Assembly (NCBI GenBank): GCA_937136425.1
Contig: CAKZON010000069.1
Location: forward strand, 1 to 64,000
Reading direction: 5' to 3'
Source of the DNA: an uncultured Crocinitomix sp.
GTDB taxonomy: Bacteria; Bacteroidota; Bacteroidia; Flavobacteriales_D; Crocinitomicaceae
Length of the DNA: 64,000 bases
The translations under genes and the position numbers were made by a program. Shown piece after piece: positions 37,301 through 43,979 of the stretch. The notes below the pieces were generated by a model. The model was given only the letters and a program-made list of their open reading frames with translations, was not told the DNA's origin and did not search any database. Positions within the stretch are counted from its first letter, which is position 1. Each line of letters begins with the position of its first letter.

Positions 37301-37713
37301 CTGTTACGGGTGGATTAGCTCCATATTTATTTGATTGGGATAATGATATAACAGGTGATTTTGATGATGATGAAGACTTAACAGATCTTACTTATGGTTT
37401 CTATGAGGTTGTTGTTAGAGGTGAAGCAGAATGCGAAGCGAGCGAAATTATCTATGTAGACACACAAGTTGGTATTGAAGAAGAAGGTATAGAGTTATTG
37501 CAACTTTATCCAAATCCTACGCAAAATAATCTAACATTACAACTAGCTGGATCTTTCACCTACACAGTTTATAGCTTAGAAAGTAAATTAGTCTTAGCTG
37601 GCCAAGGAATAGATCAAGAATCAATCTTCGTTGGAAGTATAGAAGATGGAACTTATTTAATTGAAATTCAAAATGAAAATGGTGTGCAAAGAACGCAGTT
37701 TGTAAAAAACTAA
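31312..37713 (+). CDS. giant T9SS type A adhesin with 13 tandem 79-aa repeats, 2133 aa
   Basis: A signal peptide (CCTSAFT) leads into an N-terminal ~220-residue domain nearly the same as the upstream paralogue (LAIGDIAFIGYNTDSGPGAS, TSTFLRGEINDRTNWS). After an Ig-like domain come 13 repeats of 79 aa starting D(D/N)(A/P)SFNYSA.AYC and containing DPTPTITGLGGGTFSAGVGL and DVSASTPGTYTVTYTT. Three HYR-like 76-aa units (TAECEV, ATDNCGG) follow, then a canonical HYR unit (TILDCPGDITED), SprB-like segments (GGDGAIDLTVTGGVPGY with YDWD) and a T9SS sorting domain (LQLYPNPTQNNLTLQLAG to FVKN). It is surface-exposed, probably a filamentous adhesin. It lies 45 bases after its paralogue and ends before a strong terminator. 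Confidence 0.92.
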   Translation: MKLTRFILILSMVCCTSAFTQLAIGDIAFIGYNTDSGPGASTDHSFSFITLTDIPGSEVIFFTEEGWNDDASSWAGTSEGHIEWTAPGGGVSCGTVIYITESGSDVFTVTGGGTATLESGSGWNLSGGDQVLAYQAATAEPATTPTFISGINGDDGNGSPVSLDPATNWNDPSTGPLGTAKSGLPFGLTNGDDCVSLFIAVFTEQDNAKYTGTLTGTSTFLRGEINDRTNWSTDNGTAFDITPGSYSPSVTCVAPCTDPDVPTATSAPGTICDGNSALLTISGDKNDATAWHIYTGSCGGTLLGTTAGSTFIVTPTPPSTTYFIRGEGGCVTSGSCGTITVTTTPREDASFNYSAGSYCVNDSDPTPTITGVGGGTFSAGGGLSINTSTGQIDVSASTPGTYTVTYTTGGLCAGDEDVSVTINALDNASFNYSAAAYCVDDSDPTPTITGLGGGTFSAGVGLSINTSTGAIDVSASTPGTYTVTYTTTGTCPNSSSVSVTINALDDPSFNYSAGAYCANDSDPTPTITGLGGGTFSAGGGLSINTSTGAIDVSASTPGTYTVTYTTTGSCPNSSSISVTINALDDASFNYSAAAYCVDDSDPTPTITGLGGGTFSAGIGLSINTSTGAIDVSVSTPGTYTVTYTTTGTCPNSSSVSVTINALDDPSFNYSAGAYCPNDSDPTPTITGLGGGTFSAGGGLSINTSTGLIDVSASTPGTYTITYTTAGSCPNSSSVSVTINALDDASFNYSAAAYCVNDSDPTPTITGLGGGTFSAGVGLSINTSTGAIDVSASTPGTYTVTYTTTGTCPNSSSVSVTINALDDASFSYDAGSYCVSEPDPTPTITGLDGGTFSAGVGLSINTSTGIIDVSASTPGTYTVTYTTAGTCPNSSSVSVTITTLDDASFNYSAAAYCVDDSDPTPTITGLSGGTFSAGVGLSINTTTGAIDVSASTPGTYTVTYTTVGSCANSSSVSVTINALDNASFNYSAGAYCADDSDPTPTITGLGGGTFSAGVGLSINTSTGAIDVSTSTPGTYTVTYTTTGTCPNSSSVSVIINALDDASFNYSAAAYCADDSDPTPTITGLGGGTFSAGVGLSINTSTGAIDVSASTPGTYTVTYTTTGTCPNSSSVTVTINALDDASFNYSAGAYCADDSDPTPTITGLGGGTFSAGVGLSINTSTGQIDVSASTPGTYTVTYTTTGTCPNSSSVTVTINALDDASFNYDSPSYCISEPDPTPTITGLSGGTFSAGVGLIINASNGEVDVSASTPGTYTVTYTTTGTCPNSSSVSLTINTLDDASFNFDAAIYCPNGVDPTPTITGVPGGAFSAGVGLVINASTGEIDLSASIEGTYTVTYTTIGLCSNSSSETVTIIDDTPPVPDVADLPDVTAECEVASLTNPTATDNCGGVVTVSNDASLPITDQGTTVVTWTYDDGNGNTTTQTQDVVIDDITDPVPDDAVLDDITAECEVNVLTDPTATDNCGGIVTVSNDASLPITDQGTTIVTWTYDDGNGNTTTQTQNVVIDDITGPTPDDAVLDDVTAECEVTSLTDPTATDNCGGIVTVSNDASLPITDQGTTVVTWTYDDGNGNTTIQTQDVVIDDITAPTILDCPGDITEDANTVICEAIVTWTEPTMTDNCTDATMTSTHSPGDIFPLGTTTVTYTATDIGLNETTCSFDVIVASDLTLTTVITDEEMGGDGAIDLTVTGGVPGYLYDWDVDGTGDFDDTEDLTDLTAGTYLVEVVDDIGCTATASIDVVLSCMPLEVVVSDTILCENDLLLLDATSMSGADITWDGGAIDGEEFMPGVVGTIVYTATSADEEDCSLSVEIEVLAAPTVVASAGDGSFCDGEPVVLSAGGDADTFTWDPADLDPPIGITTYTLTGIFDETGCMNTSTIDVTVHALPTVIANAENENICEGNSAILFGAGAETYVWIPEGTFEDGEPFVPGPIGTYTYTVIGTDVNGCTANDEITINVVESITITYDVINEIGGADGEINITVTGGLAPYLFDWDNDITGDFDDDEDLTDLTYGFYEVVVRGEAECEASEIIYVDTQVGIEEEGIELLQLYPNPTQNNLTLQLAGSFTYTVYSLESKLVLAGQGIDQESIFVGSIEDGTYLIEIQNENGVQRTQFVKN
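32350..35430 (+). repeat. 13 tandem coding repeats of 237 bases
   Basis: In-frame array with a constant 237-base period (starts at 32350, 32587, 32824, 33061, 33298 and so on). Units alternate AAAYCV and AGAYC versions, and two units (7 and 12) share the divergent SEPDPTPT variant. Synonymous differences between units are frequent, so this is not a very recent expansion, but the length is likely to vary between strains. Confidence 0.9.
35440..36123 (+). repeat. three tandem coding repeats of 228 bases (HYR-like)
   Basis: Three units of 76 codons with a constant 228-base period, each with an ACTGCAGAATG(C/T)GAAGTT start (35470, 35698, 35926) and a shared ATGATGCTTCTTTACC segment. Less similar three-unit versions occur in the upstream paralogue. 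Confidence 0.85.
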
Positions 37714-37745
37714 GCCTTTCATATTTCAAATAAAACACAATTTTA

Positions 37746-37778
37746 AGCGCGCGTAATTTATACGCGCGCTTTTTGTTT
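37746..37778 (+). terminator. strong intrinsic terminator after the giant adhesin
   Basis: Perfect 10-base GC-rich stem AGCGCGCGTA (37746-37755) and TACGCGCGCT (37761-37770) with a five-base ATTTA loop, followed by TTTTGTTT. It ends the accessory transcript. Confidence 0.85.
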
Positions 37779-37838
37779 CACAACACTTTTGCAGAATCTA
37801 AGTTTATTGGTTAATTTAGGAGGAATCAAACCTCAAAA

Positions 37839-38969
37839 ATGTCTGAAGTTTCCCTTTTTTATGCCTTAACGCATATTTTTATATCGCTAATAGGTGGTGT
37901 ACTTCTTTTTGCAATATGGTATAATATTCGCAAACGTTTTATTCATTTATTAGAAGAAAATGAATCAGAAAAACGAATTGATAAGGGCTTATTATTTTTG
38001 AGTTTAGCCCTTTTTGTTTGGGCTATTTCGGGCTGTTGGGTTTATATCAATAATGGCAACTCCTTTTTTGGAACCATTGGCTATACAGCTGTATTGAACC
38101 TTTTTTCTGTCTTAAATAATATCTTTCTTTTATTTGCACTCTCCTATTTTTACTACGCCCCCAAGTTTATCTATCAAAATAAAAGAAACGTACGCATATT
38201 AGCCGTTGTCATTGTTGTTGTTTCAATTGCTACAGCAATCCTTTCTAATTATGACCAAACAGATGGTTTCTTTAAGATAAGTGCTATTCCAGATCTCGTT
38301 CTCTCCGCTTTTCTTTCTCTTTTATTAATGATTTCTCTCTACCAAACTTTTATGAAAAGAGGGTTAGCTATTATTGCCATAATTTCTGTTTTAATAACTG
38401 CTATGTTGTTCGTTTCTCAATTGCCAGAAGTGTTCAACTCTTTGAATGATGGTTTCATCAATAACTTGATTAAATTAGTTTCAAAAGTTTCCTTAATCAC
38501 CCTATTTATGGTTTTGGCAACCACATGGGTTATTCGTCTTGCAAACATGCCTAAACCAAATGAAGTTACCATAACCTTTTTAGATTGGTCAATGATTAAA
38601 ATTAGCATTCCTTCTAAAGGGATTTTGAATGAGGTAGTTGATTTTGAATCAAAAACTACACAATATAAGAACCTGCTAAAGTTTGCTATTCGGCGGAAAT
38701 TTGGACAAGGAAATACACAAACCATTCAGATTGGAAATGGCGGTGAATTGAGCAATCAAACCTACTTAAGTCGAATCATTGATAATATGAACGAAATTCT
38801 AAAGCTTGATCAACTTCAAAAATTAGAACGCCGTGATATTTTTACTTTTATTGGTGAAGGAAACTACCGCCTCAGGATTACTCCTGAAAATATCACCATT
38901 GACACAACCCTCTTGAACGAAGCCGTTCAATCTTTTGAAAATAAGGAATATAACCAACTTTGTAATTAA
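37839..38969 (+). CDS. seven-helix membrane protein with cytoplasmic C-terminal domain, unknown, 376 aa
   Basis: About seven membrane segments occupy residues 1-235 (beginning FYALTHIFISLIGGVLLFAI, and including a FVWAISGCWVYI segment). A soluble ~140-residue tail follows, with ITFLDWSMIKISIPSKG, FAIRRKFGQGNTQTI and RIIDNMNEILKLDQL. The layout recalls 7TM receptors with an output domain, but no kinase, cyclase or HTH motif is seen. An AGGAGG at 37818-37823 is 15 bases from the ATG and can pair with a downstream CCTC, so its use is doubtful. It lies just after the terminator of the adhesin. Confidence 0.7.
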   Translation: MSEVSLFYALTHIFISLIGGVLLFAIWYNIRKRFIHLLEENESEKRIDKGLLFLSLALFVWAISGCWVYINNGNSFFGTIGYTAVLNLFSVLNNIFLLFALSYFYYAPKFIYQNKRNVRILAVVIVVVSIATAILSNYDQTDGFFKISAIPDLVLSAFLSLLLMISLYQTFMKRGLAIIAIISVLITAMLFVSQLPEVFNSLNDGFINNLIKLVSKVSLITLFMVLATTWVIRLANMPKPNEVTITFLDWSMIKISIPSKGILNEVVDFESKTTQYKNLLKFAIRRKFGQGNTQTIQIGNGGELSNQTYLSRIIDNMNEILKLDQLQKLERRDIFTFIGEGNYRLRITPENITIDTTLLNEAVQSFENKEYNQLCN

Positions 38970-39144
38970 TTGTTCTTCAATTACAATTGAACACATTTAA
39001 CAAATCATTGCAACCTTTAAGCACAACACTTGAATGCTGCAAGTCTGCTTAATAGTTTCGAACCTAATTAACATTTTAATGACCTCATTCAACCTTTAAG
39101 AGCGTCATTAATTCTATACTATTTACGTTCAAAACTATCATTTT

Positions 39145-40683
39145 ATGAGTACCACACAAGACCGATTCGGACATCCAAAAGGACTTTACTATTTGTTTTT
39201 TGCAGAGCTATGGGAGCGCTTTTCCTTTTATGGAATGAAAGCCCTTCTTGTTTTATACATGACCAAACAATTATTGTTTACAGATGAAATGTCATTTGGA
39301 GTTTATGCGGCTTATATGTCTTTGGTTTATGTTACACCACTTATTGGCGGAATAGTTGCTGAACAAATGATTGGTTATCGCAAAGCGATTAATTTGGGTG
39401 GAATTTTAATGGCTTTTGGTCATTTTTTCTTGACTTTTGAGCATCCCTTTTTCTTTTATTTCTCTCTTGGATTGATCATTGTTGGAAATGGATTTTTTAA
39501 ACCCAATATATCATCTTTTGTTGGTGCACTTTATCCAGCTGGAGACAAAAGAAGAGATTCCGGATTTACAATTTTTTACTTAGGCGTTAATTTAGGCGCT
39601 ACCATTGCACCTTTACTTTGCGCTTGGGTTGCCGAACTTTATGGATGGCATCTTGGATTCATACTAGCCGGAATTGGAATGTTGTTGGGACTAATTGTTT
39701 TTCAACGCGGCATAAATAAAAATATTTTTGATGATTTAGGTAAAATTCCAAATCCTGAAAAATATAAGATTAAACGCTGGGGATTAGGACAACAAACCCA
39801 AGTCATTATTGGAGCAATAATTTCTATTCCAATCTTTGCATTAATTGTTAAATTCTATCAATTTGAGCATTATCTTTTATGGATTGTTTCGGCTTTTTTG
39901 GTGGTCTATTTAGGTTCTATATTATACAAAGTTAGCACAGCAGAAAAAAAGCGATTAATGGTGGCTGTTTACTTTACGCTTTTAGCCACACTATTCATGA
40001 TCATTTTTGAGCAAGCCGGAAGTTCATTAACACTATTTGCAGATAGGAATGTCAATTTAATTGGCATAAACGCCGCACAAACTAATAGTATTAATGCCGC
40101 CTTTATTGTTTTATTAGCTGTGCCGTTTGCCTTGTTATGGCCATTCCTAACTAAAAGAAATAGCAACCCAAGTTCACCGCTTAAAATGGGTGCAGGGCTT
40201 TTATTATTAGGTGTTGGATTTATTATTTTTGGAATGTCATCACGCTCAATGGATGATGGCGGAAATGTACCTATGTACTACCTTATTTTAGGAACATTCA
40301 TTTACACCATTGGTGAGCTCTTTCTCTCACCAATCGGCCTTTCAAAAATGACCGAATTATCTCCAAAAAAGTACGTTGCTTTTATTATGGGTGTTTGGTT
40401 TTTATCCTCTTTTTATGGACATTATTTTGCAGGGAAATTAGCGCAATTAACTTCAGTTTCCGCTGGAGAAGATAGCGTTTTAAGCTCTGGCATATTTGCA
40501 AAAGTTTCAAACTTAATAACAGGTTTAGATAGTGTTACGGCATTGCAAATGGGTGATTCCTTTTTTCAATTACACTCTTATGTATCTGTTTATGCCATAT
40601 TTGGAAGTATAGCCATTGTTTTGGGAGTATTAGCTATGCTTATTTCACCTTTTATTAAGCAAATGATGGGTGGGATAAAGTAA
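39145..40683 (+). CDS. POT family proton-dependent di/tripeptide transporter, 512 aa
   Basis: This is an inner-membrane symporter that imports small peptides. The N-terminal E21xxE24R25 motif (FFAELWERFSFYGMKALLV) couples protons, and the PTR2 signature region FYLGVNLGATIAPLLCAW is present. It has 12 or more hydrophobic segments and the usual length; SPIGLSKMTELSPKKY matches helix 10 of bacterial POTs. The upstream gap of 175 bases repeats CAACCTTTAAG twice (near 39010 and 39090), with unknown meaning. Confidence 0.93.
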   Translation: MSTTQDRFGHPKGLYYLFFAELWERFSFYGMKALLVLYMTKQLLFTDEMSFGVYAAYMSLVYVTPLIGGIVAEQMIGYRKAINLGGILMAFGHFFLTFEHPFFFYFSLGLIIVGNGFFKPNISSFVGALYPAGDKRRDSGFTIFYLGVNLGATIAPLLCAWVAELYGWHLGFILAGIGMLLGLIVFQRGINKNIFDDLGKIPNPEKYKIKRWGLGQQTQVIIGAIISIPIFALIVKFYQFEHYLLWIVSAFLVVYLGSILYKVSTAEKKRLMVAVYFTLLATLFMIIFEQAGSSLTLFADRNVNLIGINAAQTNSINAAFIVLLAVPFALLWPFLTKRNSNPSSPLKMGAGLLLLGVGFIIFGMSSRSMDDGGNVPMYYLILGTFIYTIGELFLSPIGLSKMTELSPKKYVAFIMGVWFLSSFYGHYFAGKLAQLTSVSAGEDSVLSSGIFAKVSNLITGLDSVTALQMGDSFFQLHSYVSVYAIFGSIAIVLGVLAMLISPFIKQMMGGIK

Positions 40684-40685
40684 AA

Positions 40686-41555
40686 TTACTGTTCAAAAGT
40701 GACGTTATTCACCCCAACGGATAACGTTGCTTTTTGCCCCATTATAATCGCACGATTATCTGAAATATGACCCGCAGGGAAATTAAAACAAAGTGGAATG
40801 TTTAAGGGTGAAATATGTTTACGAATAACCTCTTCAGCACTACAACCATATGGAACTTCCGAATCTTTCATATTGGTTAAACCACCAACAATCAGGCCTG
40901 AAATTTGATCCAGTTTCCCAGCTTTTTTTAATGCATGAAACATACGGTCGATAGCGTACACGGCTTCTCCTATTTCTTCAATAAAAAGAATTTTTCCATC
41001 ATAGTTAGCCTCTGAATTTGTGCCTAACATAGAATATATTATTGCTAGATTCCCCCCTGTTATTGTAGCTGAAACTTCTCCTTTAATATTTAATTCATGT
41101 GGCTCAATTTCGTATCGATTGGGGTTCCCCATTATTGCATTGACTAATGAAGATAAAGACTCCAGAGAATTTTCTTCAAAATTTAGTGGTGCAGTTGCAT
41201 GCACAGTAGGCACATTAAAATTTTTGGGGACATGTTCATGAAAAACAGTAATATCACTATACCCAATAATTAATTTGGGATGGTCAATAAACTTTGAAAA
41301 ATCTAATTGGTCAACTAATTGCACAGACCCGTATCCACCCCTGGTACATAAAATAACATCTACTGTAGGATCATTTAAAGCAAATTGAAAATCACTTTTC
41401 CGCTCCTCTATTGTTCCTGAAAAATAGTTGTGTACACCCAAAGCATAGGTTCCAATTTCGATATTAAAACCGCTATCTTTTAAAAAATTTTCGGCAAAAT
41501 CTACCTCGTGTTGGTCAATGTGCTTCGCGGGTGAAACAAGTCGAATTTTTTTCAT
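40686..41555 (-). CDS. S66 family LD-carboxypeptidase, 289 aa
   Basis: This serine peptidase removes the terminal D-Ala from tetrapeptide murein fragments (LdcA) or acts on related substrates (MccF branch). The nucleophile is Ser100 in LIIGYSDITVFHEH; the acid and base of the triad lie in the FIEEIGEAVYAIDRMF segment (192-206) and at His263 (PAGHISDNRAIIMG). CTRGGYGSVQLVDQLD is also typical. It is cytoplasmic, with no signal peptide. It is convergent with the peptide transporter, stops two bases apart, consistent with peptide salvage. Confidence 0.9.
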   Translation of the reverse strand: MKKIRLVSPAKHIDQHEVDFAENFLKDSGFNIEIGTYALGVHNYFSGTIEERKSDFQFALNDPTVDVILCTRGGYGSVQLVDQLDFSKFIDHPKLIIGYSDITVFHEHVPKNFNVPTVHATAPLNFEENSLESLSSLVNAIMGNPNRYEIEPHELNIKGEVSATITGGNLAIIYSMLGTNSEANYDGKILFIEEIGEAVYAIDRMFHALKKAGKLDQISGLIVGGLTNMKDSEVPYGCSAEEVIRKHISPLNIPLCFNFPAGHISDNRAIIMGQKATLSVGVNNVTFEQ

Positions 41556-41628
41556 GACTTAAATGTAATCAAAAGAGCTAGAATTTAATATCTTGATCCA
41601 AATTTTCAAACAGACCTAGAGCACACCC

Positions 41629-42276
41629 ATGGCAAAATTGACAAAAGAAATAGCAATTGACACCTCTAAAGAAATATTAAGAAGAGCATTATTACCCAAT
41701 ACACTTTTCGTCGTGTTATTAATTTTTTTGCATTGGGTCATCATTTCTTTATGGTTAGCCTTTAATTATGAAAATCAAAGCTGGATCACCAATTTGATTA
41801 TTATTGCTGTTGGAGGTTCATTCACTGTATTTACCTATTCCATGTGGGGATTACGCCGATTTTTAATCAAAGCCTACCTCATTATTCACTACAATATTAT
41901 TAATTTATGGCTTCATCCTTTCTGTAAGGTAATGGCAGATAATATTTTAAACGGTGACTTTTTAGAGGAATTAAAAGTAGAAGAATCAAGCATCCTTCAT
42001 CAATGGTACACTTATGTCGTTGACAAATCAAAAGACCTCCCTAAATTCATCCAATGGATTATAAGAGCTGTATTGCGCAAAGTTGGTTATTCAGACGATT
42101 TAGCATATAAAATAGAACTGATTGTCAATAAAGATACAGACGAAATTGCCCATTTAATTAGTGATGAAATTAGCTACCGATTAATTGCTGCAAGTAATAG
42201 ACTTGTTCCTGCTAAAATTATTTACTTAATTCCTCTCAACCTTATTCTCATCATAATGCTTTGGGTATTTTTTTAA
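41629..42276 (+). CDS. membrane protein of unknown function, 215 aa
   Basis: Two membrane helices near the N-terminus (FVVLLIFLHWVIISLWLAF and LIIIAVGGSFTVFTYS), a soluble middle part of ~110 residues with many acidic residues, and a C-terminal helix (IYLIPLNLILIIMLWVFF). No family is recognised. It is divergent from the LD-carboxypeptidase gene across 73 bases. Confidence 0.65.
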   Translation: MAKLTKEIAIDTSKEILRRALLPNTLFVVLLIFLHWVIISLWLAFNYENQSWITNLIIIAVGGSFTVFTYSMWGLRRFLIKAYLIIHYNIINLWLHPFCKVMADNILNGDFLEELKVEESSILHQWYTYVVDKSKDLPKFIQWIIRAVLRKVGYSDDLAYKIELIVNKDTDEIAHLISDEISYRLIAASNRLVPAKIIYLIPLNLILIIMLWVFF

Positions 42277-42327
42277 GATAAATCACCTCAACTGACATCT
42301 ATCAGTTCATCTTAGCATCCTTCCTGT

Positions 42328-42335
42328 TAAATTTG
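42328..42335 (+). promoter_or_regulatory. -7 promoter element TAAATTTG before the truncated haemoglobin
   Basis: A perfect TAnnTTTG match lies 13 bases before the ATG at 42349. No TTG at 17-23 bases upstream is seen. Confidence 0.35.
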
Positions 42336-42348
42336 CCAAAACAAAGGC

Positions 42349-42729
42349 ATGCTCAAGGAAATTCAAAATAGGTCAGACGTTAGTTTATTAGTGAGATCAT
42401 TCTATGCCAAAATCAGAGTGAATGACTTATTAGGCCCTATATTCAATTCGGCCATTCCAGAAGATCATTGGGAATCACATTTAGAAAAATTGACTGATTT
42501 TTGGGAGACAAATCTTTTTGGAATTCCAAAATTTAAAGGAAATCCAATGCAAGCCCACCGTAATGTTGATCAAGCTAATAATAAGAACATTGACATGGCA
42601 CATTTTGGACATTGGATACAACTTTGGTTTGAAACAATTGATGAGCATTTTACTGGAGATTTAGCCGAGAAAGCTAAAAGAGCATCCAGAAAAATGGCTA
42701 CAGGCCTTTTTATGGGAATGAAATCCTAG
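42349..42729 (+). CDS. group III truncated haemoglobin, 126 aa
   Basis: It aligns well to Campylobacter Ctb: Tyr19 (B10) in RSFYAKIRV, His44 (E7) in HWESHLEKLTDFW, proximal His70 (F8) in GNPMQAHRNV and Trp89 (G8) in HFGHWIQLWFE. Group III globins bind O2 tightly and are linked to NO or peroxide handling, but their role in Bacteroidota is unsettled. It is a soluble cytoplasmic haem protein, single gene with its own -7 element. Confidence 0.92.
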   Translation: MLKEIQNRSDVSLLVRSFYAKIRVNDLLGPIFNSAIPEDHWESHLEKLTDFWETNLFGIPKFKGNPMQAHRNVDQANNKNIDMAHFGHWIQLWFETIDEHFTGDLAEKAKRASRKMATGLFMGMKS

Positions 42730-42845
42730 TTTGTACAATAATCTCATTCTTTTTTACGTTTACACTTCTTCTCAAGATTCACAGCGTACCCAAAACCCCC
42801 CATTACCTAACCACTAGATTTCGATCTAGACGAAAAGAATTATAC

Positions 42846-43967
42846 ATGTCAAAATCTCAAACTTGCACGCGCTGTGTAATGGATACGAGCGATCCTAATA
42901 TTGTCTTTAATGAAGAAGGGGTTTGCCACCATTGCCTTAACTATTCTAAGCTCCGCACAGAAACTCCAAAATACAATTATGACCAATTTGATGCGCTTGT
43001 TGCTCGAATGAAAAAACGCGGAAAAAAGTATCCTTATGACTGTGTCGTTGGAATAAGTGGAGGAACGGATAGCTCTTACCTTTTACACCAATTAAAAAAC
43101 GCCGAGTTACGCGTATTAGCCATGCATTACGATAGCGGCTGGAATACCGAAGAGGCCGTGCACAATGTCAAAGTGCTTACACAAAAAATGGAGTTAGATC
43201 TATACACGTTTAAAGTAGATTGGGAAGAGTTTAAAGCCATACAAATGGCTTATTTACGATCTGGCGTGGTAGATTTGGATGTTCCAACTGATCACGCTTT
43301 GCACGGCGCATTATATAAAAGTGCTGTAGATAAAAAAGCCCCGTTTATATTGACTGGTCACAATATGTCTACGGAATCTATTATGCCCGACACATGGGTG
43401 CACGATAAGTTAGACAGTAAAAATTTAATGGATATTTATAAAAAACATGGCAATGTTGTTAAACTGAAAACGTTTCCTTTGCAAACATTAAAAACAAAGT
43501 TTTTAAATTATAATATACGTAAAATTGAGATGATTTTTATGCTCAATTATATGCCATACAATAAAGCCGAAGCTGCAGCTATTCTTCAAAAAGCATACAA
43601 TTGGGAACCCGTTCGGGTAAAACATGGAGAGTCTATTTGGACACGGTTTTATCAATGCCATATTCTACCCACTCGTTTTGGAATTGATAAGCGAAAAGCA
43701 CATTTTAGTAATTTAATTTTATCGGGAGTAGTAACAAGAGATGAAGCTTTGAAAGAATTAGATAAACCCATTTATTTAGACGATTTAGAGAATGACAAAA
43801 AGGTTATATTTAATCGGTTTGGAATAAGTGAAGCAGAATTTAACAAACTGATGAATGTGACTAAAAGAACACAGTCCGATTTTAAAACTGAAAAAGCTCT
43901 GAAAGAGACCTATGCAAAGATTAGAAAAATGATTCCTGGATTGCTTAAAGTTTCAACGCGTCACTAA
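42846..43967 (+). CDS. N-acetyl sugar amidotransferase (WbpG/PseA/WbuX type), 373 aa
   Basis: It has an ATP-pyrophosphatase P-loop SGGTDSS at residues 71-77 and paired Cys motifs CTRC (7-10) and CHHC (27-30) of the zinc-binding N-terminus. The MHYDSGWNTEEAVHNVK and FILTGHNMSTESIMPDTW segments fit the family that forms acetamidino groups on UDP-sugars for O-antigen or flagellin glycans. That chemistry needs ammonia from HisH/HisF-like partners, which are not in this window. The glycosyltransferase gene starts 12 bases later, so the pair belongs to surface glycan synthesis. Confidence 0.88.
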   Translation: MSKSQTCTRCVMDTSDPNIVFNEEGVCHHCLNYSKLRTETPKYNYDQFDALVARMKKRGKKYPYDCVVGISGGTDSSYLLHQLKNAELRVLAMHYDSGWNTEEAVHNVKVLTQKMELDLYTFKVDWEEFKAIQMAYLRSGVVDLDVPTDHALHGALYKSAVDKKAPFILTGHNMSTESIMPDTWVHDKLDSKNLMDIYKKHGNVVKLKTFPLQTLKTKFLNYNIRKIEMIFMLNYMPYNKAEAAAILQKAYNWEPVRVKHGESIWTRFYQCHILPTRFGIDKRKAHFSNLILSGVVTRDEALKELDKPIYLDDLENDKKVIFNRFGISEAEFNKLMNVTKRTQSDFKTEKALKETYAKIRKMIPGLLKVSTRH

Positions 43968-43979
43968 TTTGATATTGCA

